Below, one piece after another: positions 29,697-39,077 of a DNA stretch of 64,000 nt. Position 1 is the first letter of the stretch; the number at the start of each line of letters is the position of its first letter. The notes under the pieces were generated by a model. It ran no database searches, was not told the DNA's origin, and worked only from the letters and a program-made list of their open reading frames with translations. The stretch is from Streptomonospora alba (GTDB taxonomy: Bacteria; Actinomycetota; Actinomycetes; Streptosporangiales; Streptosporangiaceae). Where the stretch lies: assembly GCF_000826685.1 (NCBI RefSeq), contig NZ_JROO01000001.1, positions 1-64,000 on the forward strand, read 5' to 3'. The position numbers and the translations under genes are program-made.

Positions 29697-30368
29697 ATGG
29701 CAGCGGTCAGCGAAAGCGAGCAGCCACGGTCGCGCCGTAGGCGCATGACCGGAAAACAGCGCCGTGAGCAACTCCTTCAGATCGGGCGCGAACTCTTCGC
29801 CGAGCGCGGGTTCGACGCCACCTCGGTCGAGGAGATAGCGGCCCGGGCGGGTGTGTCCAAACCCGTCGTCTACGAGCACTTCGGCGGTAAGGAAGGTGTC
29901 TACGCGGTCGTCGTCGACCGTGAGATGCAGACACTGCTCGAGATGATCGCCGAATCGCTGACCGCTGACACCCCGCGCGGCAAGATCGAGAACGCCGCGC
30001 TGGCGCTGCTGCGCTACGTGGAGGAGTACAGCCAGGGCTTCCGCATCCTGGCACGCGACTCCCACGCCGCTTCGGGCACCGGCAGTTTCGCCAGCCTGAT
30101 CAGCGACATCGCCACCCAGGTCGAGCACATCCTGGCCGAGGAGTTCAGCAGCCGGGGCTATGACCCCAAGCTCGCGCCGATGTACGCGCAGTCGCTGGTG
30201 GGCATGGTGGCCATGACCGGGCAGTGGTGGCTGGAGGTTCGCAAGCCCAAGCGCGAGATCGTGGCGGCGCACCTGGTCAACCTCGCCTGGAACGGCCTGT
30301 CCAATCTGGAGTCCCGGCCGCGGCTGGACCACGTCCACCCCAGGCGCGGCCAGGGCCGGCTCCACTAG
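29697..30368 (+). CDS. TetR-family transcriptional regulator (lipid-type)
   Basis: About 223 residues. The N-terminal helix-turn-helix reads RELFAERGFDATSVEEIAARAGVSKPVVYEHFGGKEGVYAVVVDRE, followed by an all-helical ligand/dimerisation domain. Its recognition helix (AGVSKPVVYEHF) is almost identical to that of the TetR at 49.25 kb (AGVSKPVLYQHF). ATG has GAGTGAGA upstream. Cotranscription with the desaturase makes it the likely sensor of acyl-CoA state for that promoter, which is an inference. Confidence 0.9.
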   Translation: MAAVSESEQPRSRRRRMTGKQRREQLLQIGRELFAERGFDATSVEEIAARAGVSKPVVYEHFGGKEGVYAVVVDREMQTLLEMIAESLTADTPRGKIENAALALLRYVEEYSQGFRILARDSHAASGTGSFASLISDIATQVEHILAEEFSSRGYDPKLAPMYAQSLVGMVAMTGQWWLEVRKPKREIVAAHLVNLAWNGLSNLESRPRLDHVHPRRGQGRLH

Positions 30369-30374
30369 GGGCGT

Positions 30375-30400
30375 TCGGCCCGCCGTGCGCGGCGGGCCGA
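30375..30400 (+). terminator. Hairpin terminator after the TetR gene
   Basis: Perfect 11-bp stem (TCGGCCCGCCG / CGGCGGGCCGA) with a TGCG loop, seven bases after the stop codon. It has no U-tract, as is common in actinobacteria. Confidence 0.65.
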
Positions 30401-30459
30401 TCCCCGCCCGCCGCGCGAACACCGCCTCCGCGCGGCGATATCCGCACCGGGCGCCACTA

Positions 30460-30473
30460 TCTTGATATCAAGA
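30460..30473. promoter_or_regulatory. MarR-type operator upstream of the MarR gene
   Basis: TCTTGATATCAAGA is a perfect 14-base palindrome 14 bases upstream of the MarR start, within the imperfect larger symmetry CTATCT...AGATAG. It has the TTGATATCAA core typical of MarR-family sites, and its position predicts autorepression. Confidence 0.75.
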
Positions 30474-30487
30474 GATAGGCTGGCGGC

Positions 30488-30976
30488 ATGCGTGATGAGG
30501 TCGACGGTCTGGTCGAGGCGTGGCGCGCCGAGCGCCCCGACCTCGACATCGAGCCCCTCCAGGTGTTCAGCCGGGTATCCCGCCTGGCCCGGCTCCTGGA
30601 CCGCGCCCGGCGCGCCGTCTTCACCGAGCACGGCCTTGAGCCCTGGGAATTCGACGTCCTGGCCGAGCTGCGCCGATCGGGCCCGCCCTACGAGCTCAGC
30701 CCCGGCCGACTGCTGCGCGCCACGCTGGTCACCTCCGGCACCATGACCAATCGCATCGACCGGCTCGCCGCCGCCGGGCTGGTGCGCCGCGGCCCGGATC
30801 CCGCCGACAAGCGCGGCGTGCTGGTGCGGCTGGCCCCCGAGGGGCGCGAGCGCGTCGACGGGGCGCTGGCGGCGCTGGTCGACTACGAGGAGTCGCTGCT
30901 GTCCGGGGTGCCCCGCGAAGACCGCCGGGCCCTGGCCTCGCTGCTGCGATCGGTGCTGTCACCCCTCGACGAGTGA
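30488..30976 (+). CDS. MarR-family transcriptional regulator
   Basis: About 162 residues with a winged helix (LSPGRLLRATLVTSGTMTNRIDRLAAAGLVRRGPDPADKRGVLVRLAPEGRERVD) flanked by dimerisation helices. The wing motif DPADKRGVLVRL is characteristic. A palindromic operator overlaps its promoter. No partner transporter or enzyme lies next to it, since the following gene encodes a lipoprotein 100 bases away, so its wider regulon is unknown. Confidence 0.93.
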   Translation: MRDEVDGLVEAWRAERPDLDIEPLQVFSRVSRLARLLDRARRAVFTEHGLEPWEFDVLAELRRSGPPYELSPGRLLRATLVTSGTMTNRIDRLAAAGLVRRGPDPADKRGVLVRLAPEGRERVDGALAALVDYEESLLSGVPREDRRALASLLRSVLSPLDE

Positions 30977-31079
30977 CGGGCCCGTCGGCCACTCTTGTCA
31001 CCCGGCGGTATCCGCCCCGCTCTCACCGGGATGCCGCCCCGGCACGCCGGTTTCAGGGTGCAAGAGAAAGTGTGACGAC

Positions 31080-32054
31080 GTGGACGACCGCTGGTGTTCC
31101 GCCGCCGCCGCGGCGGCGGCCCTGATCCTCGCAGGCTCGCTGACGGCCTGTTCTTCCGAGGACGACGCGCAGGAGGCGCCGCGCAAGCGCTTCTACCTCT
31201 CGCTGGGCGACTCCCTGGCGGTGGGTGTGCAGCCCGACGAGGACGGGACTCTCGAGCAGACCCGGCAGGGCTACACCGACGCCCTCCACACGATCCTCTA
31301 CGACCGCGACTCCACGCTCGCCCACGAGCGCCTGGGCTGCGGCGGCGAGGACACCACAAGCTTCGTCGACGGCGGGCTGGAGCGCTGCGCCGACCGCTAC
31401 GAGGAGGGCTCCCAGCTGGCCCAGGCCGAGCGGTTCCTCAAGGAGAACGGCGACCGCACGGAACTGGTGACCGTCGGCATCGGAGCCAACAACTTCACGG
31501 GCTGCGTCCTGGAGGCCGTGGAGAGCGGGGACGGCTCGAGCACCGGCTCGGCGGAGGGGGCCGACGGGCCCGCCCTGTCCCGGCTCACCGACATCGACCG
31601 CGAATGCGTCGACGAGGGCCTGGAACGCCTCACGGAGGAGATGCCCGTCATCGCCACGCGCCTGCGCGACGCAGCAGGCGACGACGTGCAGATCGTCGGC
31701 ATGACCTACTACAACCCGTTCCTGGCGGCCCTGCTGCTGGAGGACGGCGCGGCGGGCGGCGACGGTGCCGCCGCGAGCGAGACCGTCGACTACGCCACCG
31801 GCGTCTTCGAGGAGATGAACTCCGTGATCACCGAGTCCTACTCCGATGCGGGCATCGATGTCGCCGACGTGGCCGAGGCGTTCGAGTCGTCCGACTTCGA
31901 GGTCCCCGAGGACAGCGATACGGACATGCCCGCGAACGTGCAGAACATCTGCGACTACACCTGGATGTGCGACACCGCCCGCGGGCCCGACATCCACACC
32001 AACCAGGCCGGCGCCGCCGAAATAGCCGAAACCTTCGCCGCCAACGTCGAGTAG
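31080..32054 (+). CDS. Secreted SGNH/GDSL-type hydrolase, lipoprotein
   Basis: About 324 residues. The signal peptide ends in a lipobox (LTAC, Cys 24), so it is anchored outside the membrane. FYLSLGDSLAVGVQ is block I with the nucleophile serine, VTVGIGANNFTGC is block III with the oxyanion Asn, and GPDIHTNQAG is block V with the catalytic Asp/His. Several cysteines suggest disulfides. An acidic low-complexity insert lies around residues 145-165. The substrate (lipid ester, acylated sugar or other) cannot be deduced. GTG start, with GAGAAAG upstream. Confidence 0.83.
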   Translation: MDDRWCSAAAAAAALILAGSLTACSSEDDAQEAPRKRFYLSLGDSLAVGVQPDEDGTLEQTRQGYTDALHTILYDRDSTLAHERLGCGGEDTTSFVDGGLERCADRYEEGSQLAQAERFLKENGDRTELVTVGIGANNFTGCVLEAVESGDGSSTGSAEGADGPALSRLTDIDRECVDEGLERLTEEMPVIATRLRDAAGDDVQIVGMTYYNPFLAALLLEDGAAGGDGAAASETVDYATGVFEEMNSVITESYSDAGIDVADVAEAFESSDFEVPEDSDTDMPANVQNICDYTWMCDTARGPDIHTNQAGAAEIAETFAANVE

Positions 32055-32124
32055 CCGCCACCCGCCGCCGGGCGGCCGATCGCCGCCGACCGGCACCCTG
32101 CTGCCGGTCGACGGCCGACGCCGG

Positions 32125-33927
32125 TCAGTCGCTGATCTTCTCCGCTTCGTTGAGCCAGGCCTCCTCGAGCTCCTCCTTCTCGGCCTGGAGGGCCTTGAGC
32201 TCGGAGTCGAGTTCGGCCAGACGCGTGTAGTCGTCGGCCGCTTGGGCCATCTGCTCGTGGAGTTCGGACTCGCGCGTGCCGATGCGGTCGAGGCGGCGCT
32301 CGATGCGCTGGGTCTCCTTCTGCACGGAGCGCCGCTCGCCCGCCGAGAGCCTGGGGGCGGCCTCCGGCTCGGACCCGCCGCCGGACCCGCCGCCGGTGCC
32401 GGCCTCGGGGCGGTGCCCGGGCACGGCGGCGCCGGCGTCGGTCTGGCGTGCGCGGCGCTGCAGGTACTCGTCGACGCCGCCCGGCAGGAACAGCAGGTCG
32501 CCGTCGCCCATCAGCGCCATCACACGGTCGGAGACGCGCTCCAGGAACCACCGGTCGTGGCTGACCACCACCAGTGTGCCCGGCCAGCCGTCGAGGAGGT
32601 CTTCCAGCTCGGTGAGCGTCTCGATGTCGAGGTCGTTCGTGGGCTCGTCCATGAGCAGGACGTTGGGCTCGTTCATCAGCAGCCGCAGCAGCTGCAGGCG
32701 CCGCCGCTCGCCGCCGGAGAGTTCGCCGATCGGGGTCCACTGGCGCTCGCCGCGGAACCCGAACCGCTCCAGCATCTGGCTGGCGGTGACCTCCTTGCCG
32801 CCGAAGGTGATGTGCCGTCGGACCTCCTCGACCGCCTGCAGCGGGCGCTTGTCGGGGTCCAGCTCGGCCAGCGTCTGGGACAGGTGGGCCAGGTTCACCG
32901 TCTTGCCGTGGCGCACCCGTCCGCCGTCGGGATCGCGCTCCCCGGCCAGTGCCCGCAGCAGCGAGGTCTTGCCCGAGCCGTTGACGCCGACCAGACCGAT
33001 GCGCTCCCCCGGCCCCAGCTGCCAGTCGAGTCTGTCGAGCAGGACGGTGCTGTCGGCGGTGAGCGTGAGGTCCTCGGTGTCGACGACCGTCTTGCCCAGG
33101 CGGGAGCTGGCGAAGCGCACCAGTTCCACGGTGTTTCGGGGCGGCGGCTCGCCCGCGATCAGGGCGTTGGCGGCCTCGACGCGGAACTTCGGTTTGGAGG
33201 TGCGGGCCGGCGGCCCGCGGCGCAGCCACGCCAACTCCTTGCGCATGAGGTTCTGGCGCCGCTCCTCGGCCGCGGCCGCCAGTCGCTCGCGCTCGGCCTT
33301 GGCGAGCACGTAGGCGGCGTAGCCGCCCTCGTAGCGTTCGACGCGGCCGTCGACGACCTCCCAGGTGCGGTTGGTCACGGCGTCGAGGAACCACCGGTCG
33401 TGGGTGACGACCGTGAGCGCTTCGCGGCGCCCGCGCAGGTGCTCGGCCAGCCACGCGATGGCCTCAAGGTCCAGGTGGTTGGTGGGCTCGTCGAGGATGA
33501 CGAGGTCGTGGCTGTCGATCAGCAGCCGCGCGATCGCCGCCCGGCGGCGCTCGCCGCCGGAGAGGGTGGACATGGAGACGTCGAGGTCCCACCCGCTGAG
33601 CAGCCCCCGCAGAACGTCGCGCACCCGGGCGCTGCCCGCCCACTCGTGCTCGGCGAGGTCGCCCAGGACGAACCCGCCGACGGTGGCCTCGGGGAAGGTG
33701 TCGCTCTGCTGCAGGAAGCCGATGCGCAGGCCGCGGCTGTGCACGATGCGCCCGGAGGCGGGCGGGGTACGCCCCGCGATCACCGAGACCAGAGTGGACT
33801 TGCCGCCGCCGTTGCGCCCGACCACGCCGATGCGGTCGCCTTCGTCGACACCGAGGGAGACGTTGTCGAGCAGTACGAGCGGCCCGTATGCCAGGGACAC
33901 GTCTTGCAGGTTCACGAGATTCGTCAT
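32125..33927 (-). CDS. ABC-F family ATPase (ribosome-associated, Uup-like)
   Basis: About 600 residues with two ATP-binding cassettes: GRNGGGKST / LSGGERRRAAIARLL / LVILDEPTNHLD, and GVNGSGKTS / LSGGERRRLQLLRLL / VLLMDEPTNDLD. They are joined by a basic linker and followed by a C-terminal coiled coil (VQKETQRIERRLDRIGTRESEL to the end). There are no membrane segments, so it is a soluble translation factor rather than a transporter. The start is the ATG at 33927, preceded by GGGAAG; an ATG four codons upstream is less likely. The transketolase pair precedes it on the same strand. Confidence 0.92.
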   Translation of the reverse strand: MTNLVNLQDVSLAYGPLVLLDNVSLGVDEGDRIGVVGRNGGGKSTLVSVIAGRTPPASGRIVHSRGLRIGFLQQSDTFPEATVGGFVLGDLAEHEWAGSARVRDVLRGLLSGWDLDVSMSTLSGGERRRAAIARLLIDSHDLVILDEPTNHLDLEAIAWLAEHLRGRREALTVVTHDRWFLDAVTNRTWEVVDGRVERYEGGYAAYVLAKAERERLAAAAEERRQNLMRKELAWLRRGPPARTSKPKFRVEAANALIAGEPPPRNTVELVRFASSRLGKTVVDTEDLTLTADSTVLLDRLDWQLGPGERIGLVGVNGSGKTSLLRALAGERDPDGGRVRHGKTVNLAHLSQTLAELDPDKRPLQAVEEVRRHITFGGKEVTASQMLERFGFRGERQWTPIGELSGGERRRLQLLRLLMNEPNVLLMDEPTNDLDIETLTELEDLLDGWPGTLVVVSHDRWFLERVSDRVMALMGDGDLLFLPGGVDEYLQRRARQTDAGAAVPGHRPEAGTGGGSGGGSEPEAAPRLSAGERRSVQKETQRIERRLDRIGTRESELHEQMAQAADDYTRLAELDSELKALQAEKEELEEAWLNEAEKISD

Positions 33928-34056
33928 CGTGCTTCCCATTGTGGTGGCCTGCGCGGGTGCCCGCGAACATGGTCCACAGGAACGGCTCCCCGGCGCGGCG
34001 GCCGCGGCGAGGAGGGCCGCGCCGGCTCCGCCCGCGGTCGGGCGGAGCCGCCGTGA

Positions 34057-35013
34057 TCACGGCAGGAAGAACGCGCGGGCCCGCTCGGCGATGCCGGCGG
34101 TGTCGAGGCCGTGGGCCCGGTCGTGGTCGGCGGGGGTGCCGTAGCCGCGCACCTCGGTGTCGCGGCGCACGCCCAGTGAGCGCTGCCGGTGGCGGCGGTC
34201 GGCGAGCGCGGCGGCGACCTCGTGAGCCGAGGTGCCCTCCAGGTAGGGCTCGACCACAAGCACGTCGGCCTGTCCGGCCCGCGCCACGAGGCGGTTCAGC
34301 CCCTCCCTGTCGAAGGGGCGCACGGTGGCGGCATAGGCGACCGTGACGTCCAGGTCCTCGGTGGCGGCGAGCACGCGGTCCAGCATGGGACCGACCGCGA
34401 CGGCGACGCCGGTGGAGCGCGCCGAGCCCGACCGGACCGTCTGCAGCCCCGGCCCGGTGGGGCGGGCCGCGGCGTTGCCGCGCTCGCTCAGCCGCAGGTA
34501 GACGTTGCCCTCCTGGTGCAGCGCCGATTCAAGCAGCGGGGCGACCTCGTCGGCGTGGCCCGGCACGTGCACGGTCCACTCGGGCAGCGAGTCCAGCAGC
34601 GCGACGTCGCCGGGCGCCATGTGGGTCCTGCCGTAGTAGGGGCTGTCGTAGGAGGCCCCGGAGCTGACCAGGACCGCTCCGACGCCTTGGTGGCCCAGGT
34701 CGAGCTTGACCTGCTCGAAGGGCCGCTCCACCAGGAAGGGCGCGAAGGTGTGGGCGATCGGCCGCATACCGGTGAGCGCCAGGCCGCCGGCCACCCCGAT
34801 CATCAGCTGTTCGCGGATGCCCAGGTTGACGACGCGGTCGGGGTGGCGCCGGGCCGCGTCGGTGAAGAGGCCCGCCGAGATGTCGGCGAGGACCAGGGCG
34901 AGCCGCGGGTCGGTGTCCAGCGCGGCGGCGACGACGTCGGCGAAGGTGTCGCGCATGGGTTGGGCGGCCACTGCCGGAGCCGGTGCGGGCGGTGCTGCTG
35001 TCATGGCTGTCAT
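34057..35013 (-). CDS. Transketolase, C-terminal (pyrimidine/TkC) subunit
   Basis: About 318 residues. It corresponds to the Pyr and C-terminal domains of transketolase (RVVNLGIREQLMIGVAGGLALTGMRPIAHTF contains the catalytic Glu; then VLVVEPYLEGTSAHEVAAALADR). It needs the partner at 35.0-35.7 kb for ThDP binding. ATG overlaps the partner stop by 4 bases (ATGA). An Ala/Pro-rich N-terminus of about 20 residues is variable. Confidence 0.88.
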   Translation of the reverse strand: MTAMTAAPPAPAPAVAAQPMRDTFADVVAAALDTDPRLALVLADISAGLFTDAARRHPDRVVNLGIREQLMIGVAGGLALTGMRPIAHTFAPFLVERPFEQVKLDLGHQGVGAVLVSSGASYDSPYYGRTHMAPGDVALLDSLPEWTVHVPGHADEVAPLLESALHQEGNVYLRLSERGNAAARPTGPGLQTVRSGSARSTGVAVAVGPMLDRVLAATEDLDVTVAYAATVRPFDREGLNRLVARAGQADVLVVEPYLEGTSAHEVAAALADRRHRQRSLGVRRDTEVRGYGTPADHDRAHGLDTAGIAERARAFFLP

Positions 35014-35705
35014 CCCTTCGGGCGGACGCGGGCGACCACGGCGAGCGGCCGTCCGCGGTGCGGCCGCGTCAGTGCGTCGTAGAGGGCGGACCGGTCGCGG
35101 CCGGGCGCCGAACGGGTCTGCCAGTCCTCGGCGGAGAATCGCGCGTCGATTCCGCCGGGCCAGCCGTGGGTGGCCGAGGAGTTGTCGACCACGACGGCGG
35201 TGAGGTTGTCGAGGCCCATGCGGCCTGCGGCGGCGATGGCCTCGTGGTTGCTGCCCTCGTCGAGCTCGCCGTCGCCCATCAGGACGACGACGCGCGGCCG
35301 GGGGCGGCCCTGGGCCCTCAGTCCGAGCGCGGTGCCCACGCCCAGCCCCAGGCCGTGGCCGAGCGAGCCGCTGCTGATCTCCACGCCGGGGATCAGCGTC
35401 CGATCGGGGTGGTGGCCCAGCGGGGAGTCGAACGCGGCCCAGCGCCGCAGGGTCGCCAGGTCGATGAAGCCCTTCGCGGCGAGCACCGCGTAGTAGGGCA
35501 CGGGCCCGTGGCCCTTGGACAACAGGAACCGGTCGCGGTCGGGGTCGTCAGCGGTCTCGGGCGAGACGTCGAGGACGCGGTCGTAGAGCACCCACAGCAC
35601 CTCGCGGGTGGACTCGGCCGCGCTGCGGTGCTTCTCGTCGCCGGTCATCAGGCCCGACAGCGCGGGCAGGTCGGCGTATCTGGTGAGCGCTGGTGCAGTC
35701 GGCAT
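35010..35705 (-). CDS. Transketolase, N-terminal (ThDP-binding) subunit
   Basis: About 231 residues, somewhat shorter than the usual 270-280 of split transketolase N-subunits. ThDP signatures are present: LSKGHGPVPYYAVLA, ISSGSLGHGLGLGVGTALG and VVLMGDGELDEGSNHEA. With the adjoining C-subunit it forms one two-chain enzyme. Which ketose it uses, and whether it serves central metabolism or a special pathway, is not evident. ATG has GGAG upstream. Confidence 0.88.
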   Translation of the reverse strand: MPTAPALTRYADLPALSGLMTGDEKHRSAAESTREVLWVLYDRVLDVSPETADDPDRDRFLLSKGHGPVPYYAVLAAKGFIDLATLRRWAAFDSPLGHHPDRTLIPGVEISSGSLGHGLGLGVGTALGLRAQGRPRPRVVVLMGDGELDEGSNHEAIAAAGRMGLDNLTAVVVDNSSATHGWPGGIDARFSAEDWQTRSAPGRDRSALYDALTRPHRGRPLAVVARVRPKG

Positions 35706-35844
35706 GGCGCCAGTCTCCGACCTGAACCGAACTTGAGGTCAATACCCCGGATGCGACGCACGCGAAGCCGGGTGTGAGGTGCGGCACCCGGCGGCGCAAG
35801 GGGCCCGGGTCGGTGGCGAACGGCAGGCGCGCGCCGCGCGGCGC

Positions 35845-36783
35845 TCAGAGGATCGTCGTGCCCGGTACGTCGCCGTAGGCGGTGACGGCGTACGCGCAGT
35901 CGGGGGCGGTGCGCACCGCTGCTGCGACCCGCTCGGCATGCTCGGCGGAGGCGGCCAGGAACGCACACGTCGGGCCGGATCCGGACACGAAGGCGCCCAG
36001 CGCCCCCGCCGCCCTGCCGGCCTGCAGCGTCTCGGCCAGTACCGGGCGCAGCTCCAGCGCGGCGGGCTGCAGGTCGTTGCTCAGCGCGGCGCCGACGGCG
36101 GGTGCGTCGCCCTCCGCCAGCGCCGCCATCAGCGCGGAATCGCCTTGGGGCTCCCGCGCGTCGGGGCGCAGGCGGTCGTAGGCGGCGAAGACGCCGGGCG
36201 TGGGCAGTCCGCCCTCGGACAGCGCGAAGGCCCAGTGCAGCCGCGCCGCACAGCGGGCCGGCGCGAGCACCTCGCCGCGGCCGGTACCCACCGCCGTGCC
36301 GCCGAGCAGCGGGAACGCGACGTCGCTGCCGAGCCGGGCGGCCAGCTCCAGCAGCCCGTCGCGGTCCAGCCCGGTGCCCCAGAACGCGTCGCAGGCCACC
36401 AGCGCGGCTGCGGCGTCGGCGCTGCCGCCCGCCATCCCGCCGGCGACCGGGATCGCCTTGCGCAGGTGCAGGCGCACCGGTTCCCGCGCGCCGGTCTCGC
36501 GCGCGAGCAGCTCGGCGGCACGCCAGGCCAGGTTCGTGGAGTCGAGCGGCACGCGGGCCACGTGCGAGGCCAGCCCGCCCCCGCTCGCGTCCTCGGCCGT
36601 CAGCTCGACTGGGCCTCCGGTTGCGCGCGTTCGGGCACCGGTGACGGTAACCTCGTCGAACAGCGCTACTGCGTGGAAGACATTGACCAGATCGTGGTAT
36701 CCATCTTCGCGCGCCGGCCCAACCGCCAGCTGGAGGTTCACCTTCGCGGGGACCCGAACGGTCACGGCGGTCGTAGTGGTCAC
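35845..36783 (-). CDS. ispE: 4-(cytidine-5'-diphospho)-2-C-methyl-D-erythritol kinase
   Basis: About 312 residues. A GHMP kinase of the MEP isoprenoid pathway, supplying precursors for undecaprenyl carriers. It begins VRVPAKVNLQLAVGPAREDGYHDLVNVFHAV, with the ATP-binding IPVAGGMAGGSADAAAAL and the C-terminal VSGSGPTCAFLA. The start was placed at GTG 36783 because upstream sequence in the same frame is non-conserved. The Ser/Thr kinase gene is divergent from it. Confidence 0.93.
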   Translation of the reverse strand: MTTTTAVTVRVPAKVNLQLAVGPAREDGYHDLVNVFHAVALFDEVTVTGARTRATGGPVELTAEDASGGGLASHVARVPLDSTNLAWRAAELLARETGAREPVRLHLRKAIPVAGGMAGGSADAAAALVACDAFWGTGLDRDGLLELAARLGSDVAFPLLGGTAVGTGRGEVLAPARCAARLHWAFALSEGGLPTPGVFAAYDRLRPDAREPQGDSALMAALAEGDAPAVGAALSNDLQPAALELRPVLAETLQAGRAAGALGAFVSGSGPTCAFLAASAEHAERVAAAVRTAPDCAYAVTAYGDVPGTTIL

Positions 36784-37020
36784 GAGTCCTAGATCGTAAA
36801 GGAATCCCCGCCCCGGTGAACCCCCGTACTGCGACTTCGGTCGCCCCTGCCCCGGGCGCGGCCGAGTGACGGCGGCGGGCGGTTCATCGGCGGTCTCCTG
36901 CCCGCGCCGGGTTCCCGGCTGTCCGGATGCGGGCGCCGTGGCCTGCCCGGGTGGGTATCTGGGCACGAACACCGCTACCTTGGGGCCAGGCGGAGTTAGG
37001 ACACCGTCGGGGAGGGTCGC

Positions 37021-39051
37021 TTGCCGTCGGATGGGCTCCCGAAGAACCTGGAACCGTTGGCCGCCGGAGATCCGGCGACCATCGGCCCCTATGTGCTGGC
37101 CGGCCGCCTGGGCAGCGGAGGAATGGGGACGGTCTACCTGGGCCGTACCCCCGAGAAGGGCGCCCAAGTCGCGATAAAGGTGATCCGGCCCGAGCTCGCC
37201 TTCGACGAGCCCACTCGCGCGCGCTTCCGCGACGAGATGGAGAACGCCCGCAGGGTGGCCTCCTTCTGCACGGCCAAGGTGCTCGACCACGGCACCTTCG
37301 AGGGCCGCCCCTACATGGTCACCGAGTACATCGCGGGCACCGCGCTGGCCGAGCACGTCTCCGAGCACGGGGCCCTGGACTCCAGCACGCTGCACGGCTT
37401 CGCGCTCGGGATCGCCGCCGCGCTGGCGGCCATCCACCGCACCGGCCTCGTGCACCGCGACCTGAAGCCGGCCAACGTGCTGCTGTCGCTGTCAGGGCCG
37501 CGGGTGATCGACTTCGGCATCGCGCGGGCGATGAACACCTCCGCCAACCACACGCAGACCGGCATCGTCATGGGCAGCCCCGGCTGGATGGCGCCGGAGC
37601 AGCTGCTGGAGGAGAACGTCACCACCTCCGCCGACATCTTCGCCTGGGGATGCCTGGTGGCGTTCGCGGGCAGCGGCGTCCATCCGTTCGGCAACGGCGA
37701 CGCCATGACTCTGGGCAAGCGGGTACTGTTCGCCGAACCGCAGATCGGCGGCCTCGACAGCCCGTTGGACCGGCTGGTGGCCCAGGCGCTGGCCAAGGAG
37801 CCCGAGCGGCGCCCCAAGGCCCAGGACCTGCTGCTGGAGCTGGCCGGCGGCGAGGAGGCCACCAGCGGCGGCGGTGACGCCAACGAGATGGTCAGCCACG
37901 CGCTGCACAACTCGTGGCGGCCCAATCTGCCGCCCGCGGCTCCCATGCCGCCCCCGCCCGGGCCGCCGCCCAATCCGCGCCAGAGCGCCACCGGCATGCC
38001 CTACCCCGCCCAGCCGGGGCCTCCCGGACCGCCCCACGGCGGCGGCCAGTCCGGCCAAGCCGGCCAGCCCTACCCGGGGCCGCCGCAGCATGCGCCGATG
38101 CCGGCGCAGCCCAACCACCACAGCCAGCCCATGCCGCGTGCTGCGGGCATGGCGCCCCAGGCCCCCCAGGCTTCGCAGGGCCCCTCGGCGCCGCCTCCGC
38201 CCCAGTCGGCCCCCGGGCCTCAGGGGCAGAGCGGTCCGGGCGGTCACGGCGGACCGCAAGGGCCCGGTCCGCAGCCGCCCCAGGGCCAGCAGGGGCGCCA
38301 GACGGGCCAGTTCCCGGCGGTCGCGCCGAACCAGACGGGGCCCGTTCCGCAGGTGCCGCCCGGCCAGGAGCAGGGCGGCCGCAACGCCCGCCCGCACGCA
38401 CAGCCCTACGTGCCGCCCGCCTCGCTGCCGCCGCATCGGCCCATGCAGCCGGGCAAGCGGCGGCGCTGGGTGGCGATCACCGCGGTGGCCGCCATCGTCC
38501 TCGTCGTGCTGCTGTTCACCACGCTGACCCTGCTGGGGATGCAGAACCTGCTCTGGCCGGGGGCGGCCGCGGGTTCGGAGGACTCCGGCGCGGACGGCGG
38601 CGAACAGGCCGCTCCCGAGGGCGCGGACGAGGACCCGGACGCCGGTGCGTCCTCGGCGCCTAACACCGCCAGCGACGGCCGCATGGTGTTCCGAGTGCAG
38701 GAGTACGAGTGCTCCCCCGAGGTCGAGGGCCGCTCCAGGGTCCACCGCGGAACCTACTGCGTGTTCGCGCTGTCGGTGCAGAACACCAGCCCCGAGCGCA
38801 TCTCCCTGGAGCACAGCAGGCAGCGGCTGGCAAAGGGCGAGCAGGAGTTCCTGACGGCGTCGGAGCCCTTGGGGGCCGAGAGCCAGGCCCCGCTGTGGCG
38901 GTCGGTCCCCAGCGGCGAGCAGGCCGAGGGCCAGCTGGTGTTCATCGTCTCGGACGGGGAGGAGGTCGACACCGGCGCGCTGCACTTGAGCAGCGGAGAC
39001 GGCGGTCCCCCCGCCGTGGTCGAGGTCGCCGACGTCACCAAGGCGGGCTGA
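37021..39051 (+). CDS. Membrane-anchored Ser/Thr protein kinase (PknB-type)
   Basis: About 676 residues. The kinase domain (about 20-275) has LGSGGMGTVYLG, VAIKVIRPE, LVHRDLKPANVLL (catalytic Asp about 148), VIDFGIARA and GWMAPEQLL. A Pro/Gln/Gly-rich juxtamembrane region (about 295-480) leads to a single membrane helix (about 482-507), an acidic linker and an extracytoplasmic domain of about 120 residues (VFRVQEYECSPEVEG...) with no PASTA repeats. The start is TTG at 37021 with GGGGAGGG upstream. Partners are not indicated by context. Confidence 0.93.
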   Translation: MPSDGLPKNLEPLAAGDPATIGPYVLAGRLGSGGMGTVYLGRTPEKGAQVAIKVIRPELAFDEPTRARFRDEMENARRVASFCTAKVLDHGTFEGRPYMVTEYIAGTALAEHVSEHGALDSSTLHGFALGIAAALAAIHRTGLVHRDLKPANVLLSLSGPRVIDFGIARAMNTSANHTQTGIVMGSPGWMAPEQLLEENVTTSADIFAWGCLVAFAGSGVHPFGNGDAMTLGKRVLFAEPQIGGLDSPLDRLVAQALAKEPERRPKAQDLLLELAGGEEATSGGGDANEMVSHALHNSWRPNLPPAAPMPPPPGPPPNPRQSATGMPYPAQPGPPGPPHGGGQSGQAGQPYPGPPQHAPMPAQPNHHSQPMPRAAGMAPQAPQASQGPSAPPPPQSAPGPQGQSGPGGHGGPQGPGPQPPQGQQGRQTGQFPAVAPNQTGPVPQVPPGQEQGGRNARPHAQPYVPPASLPPHRPMQPGKRRRWVAITAVAAIVLVVLLFTTLTLLGMQNLLWPGAAAGSEDSGADGGEQAAPEGADEDPDAGASSAPNTASDGRMVFRVQEYECSPEVEGRSRVHRGTYCVFALSVQNTSPERISLEHSRQRLAKGEQEFLTASEPLGAESQAPLWRSVPSGEQAEGQLVFIVSDGEEVDTGALHLSSGDGGPPAVVEVADVTKAG

Positions 39052-39077
39052 GGCCCGGGAAGCCCAGAGCCTCGGGT

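Noticed and set aside
31955-33454. A 499-codon minus-strand frame inside the ABC-F gene
   Set aside because: It is another frame of the ABC-F gene, and the Arg/Pro/Ala composition is typical of a shadow.
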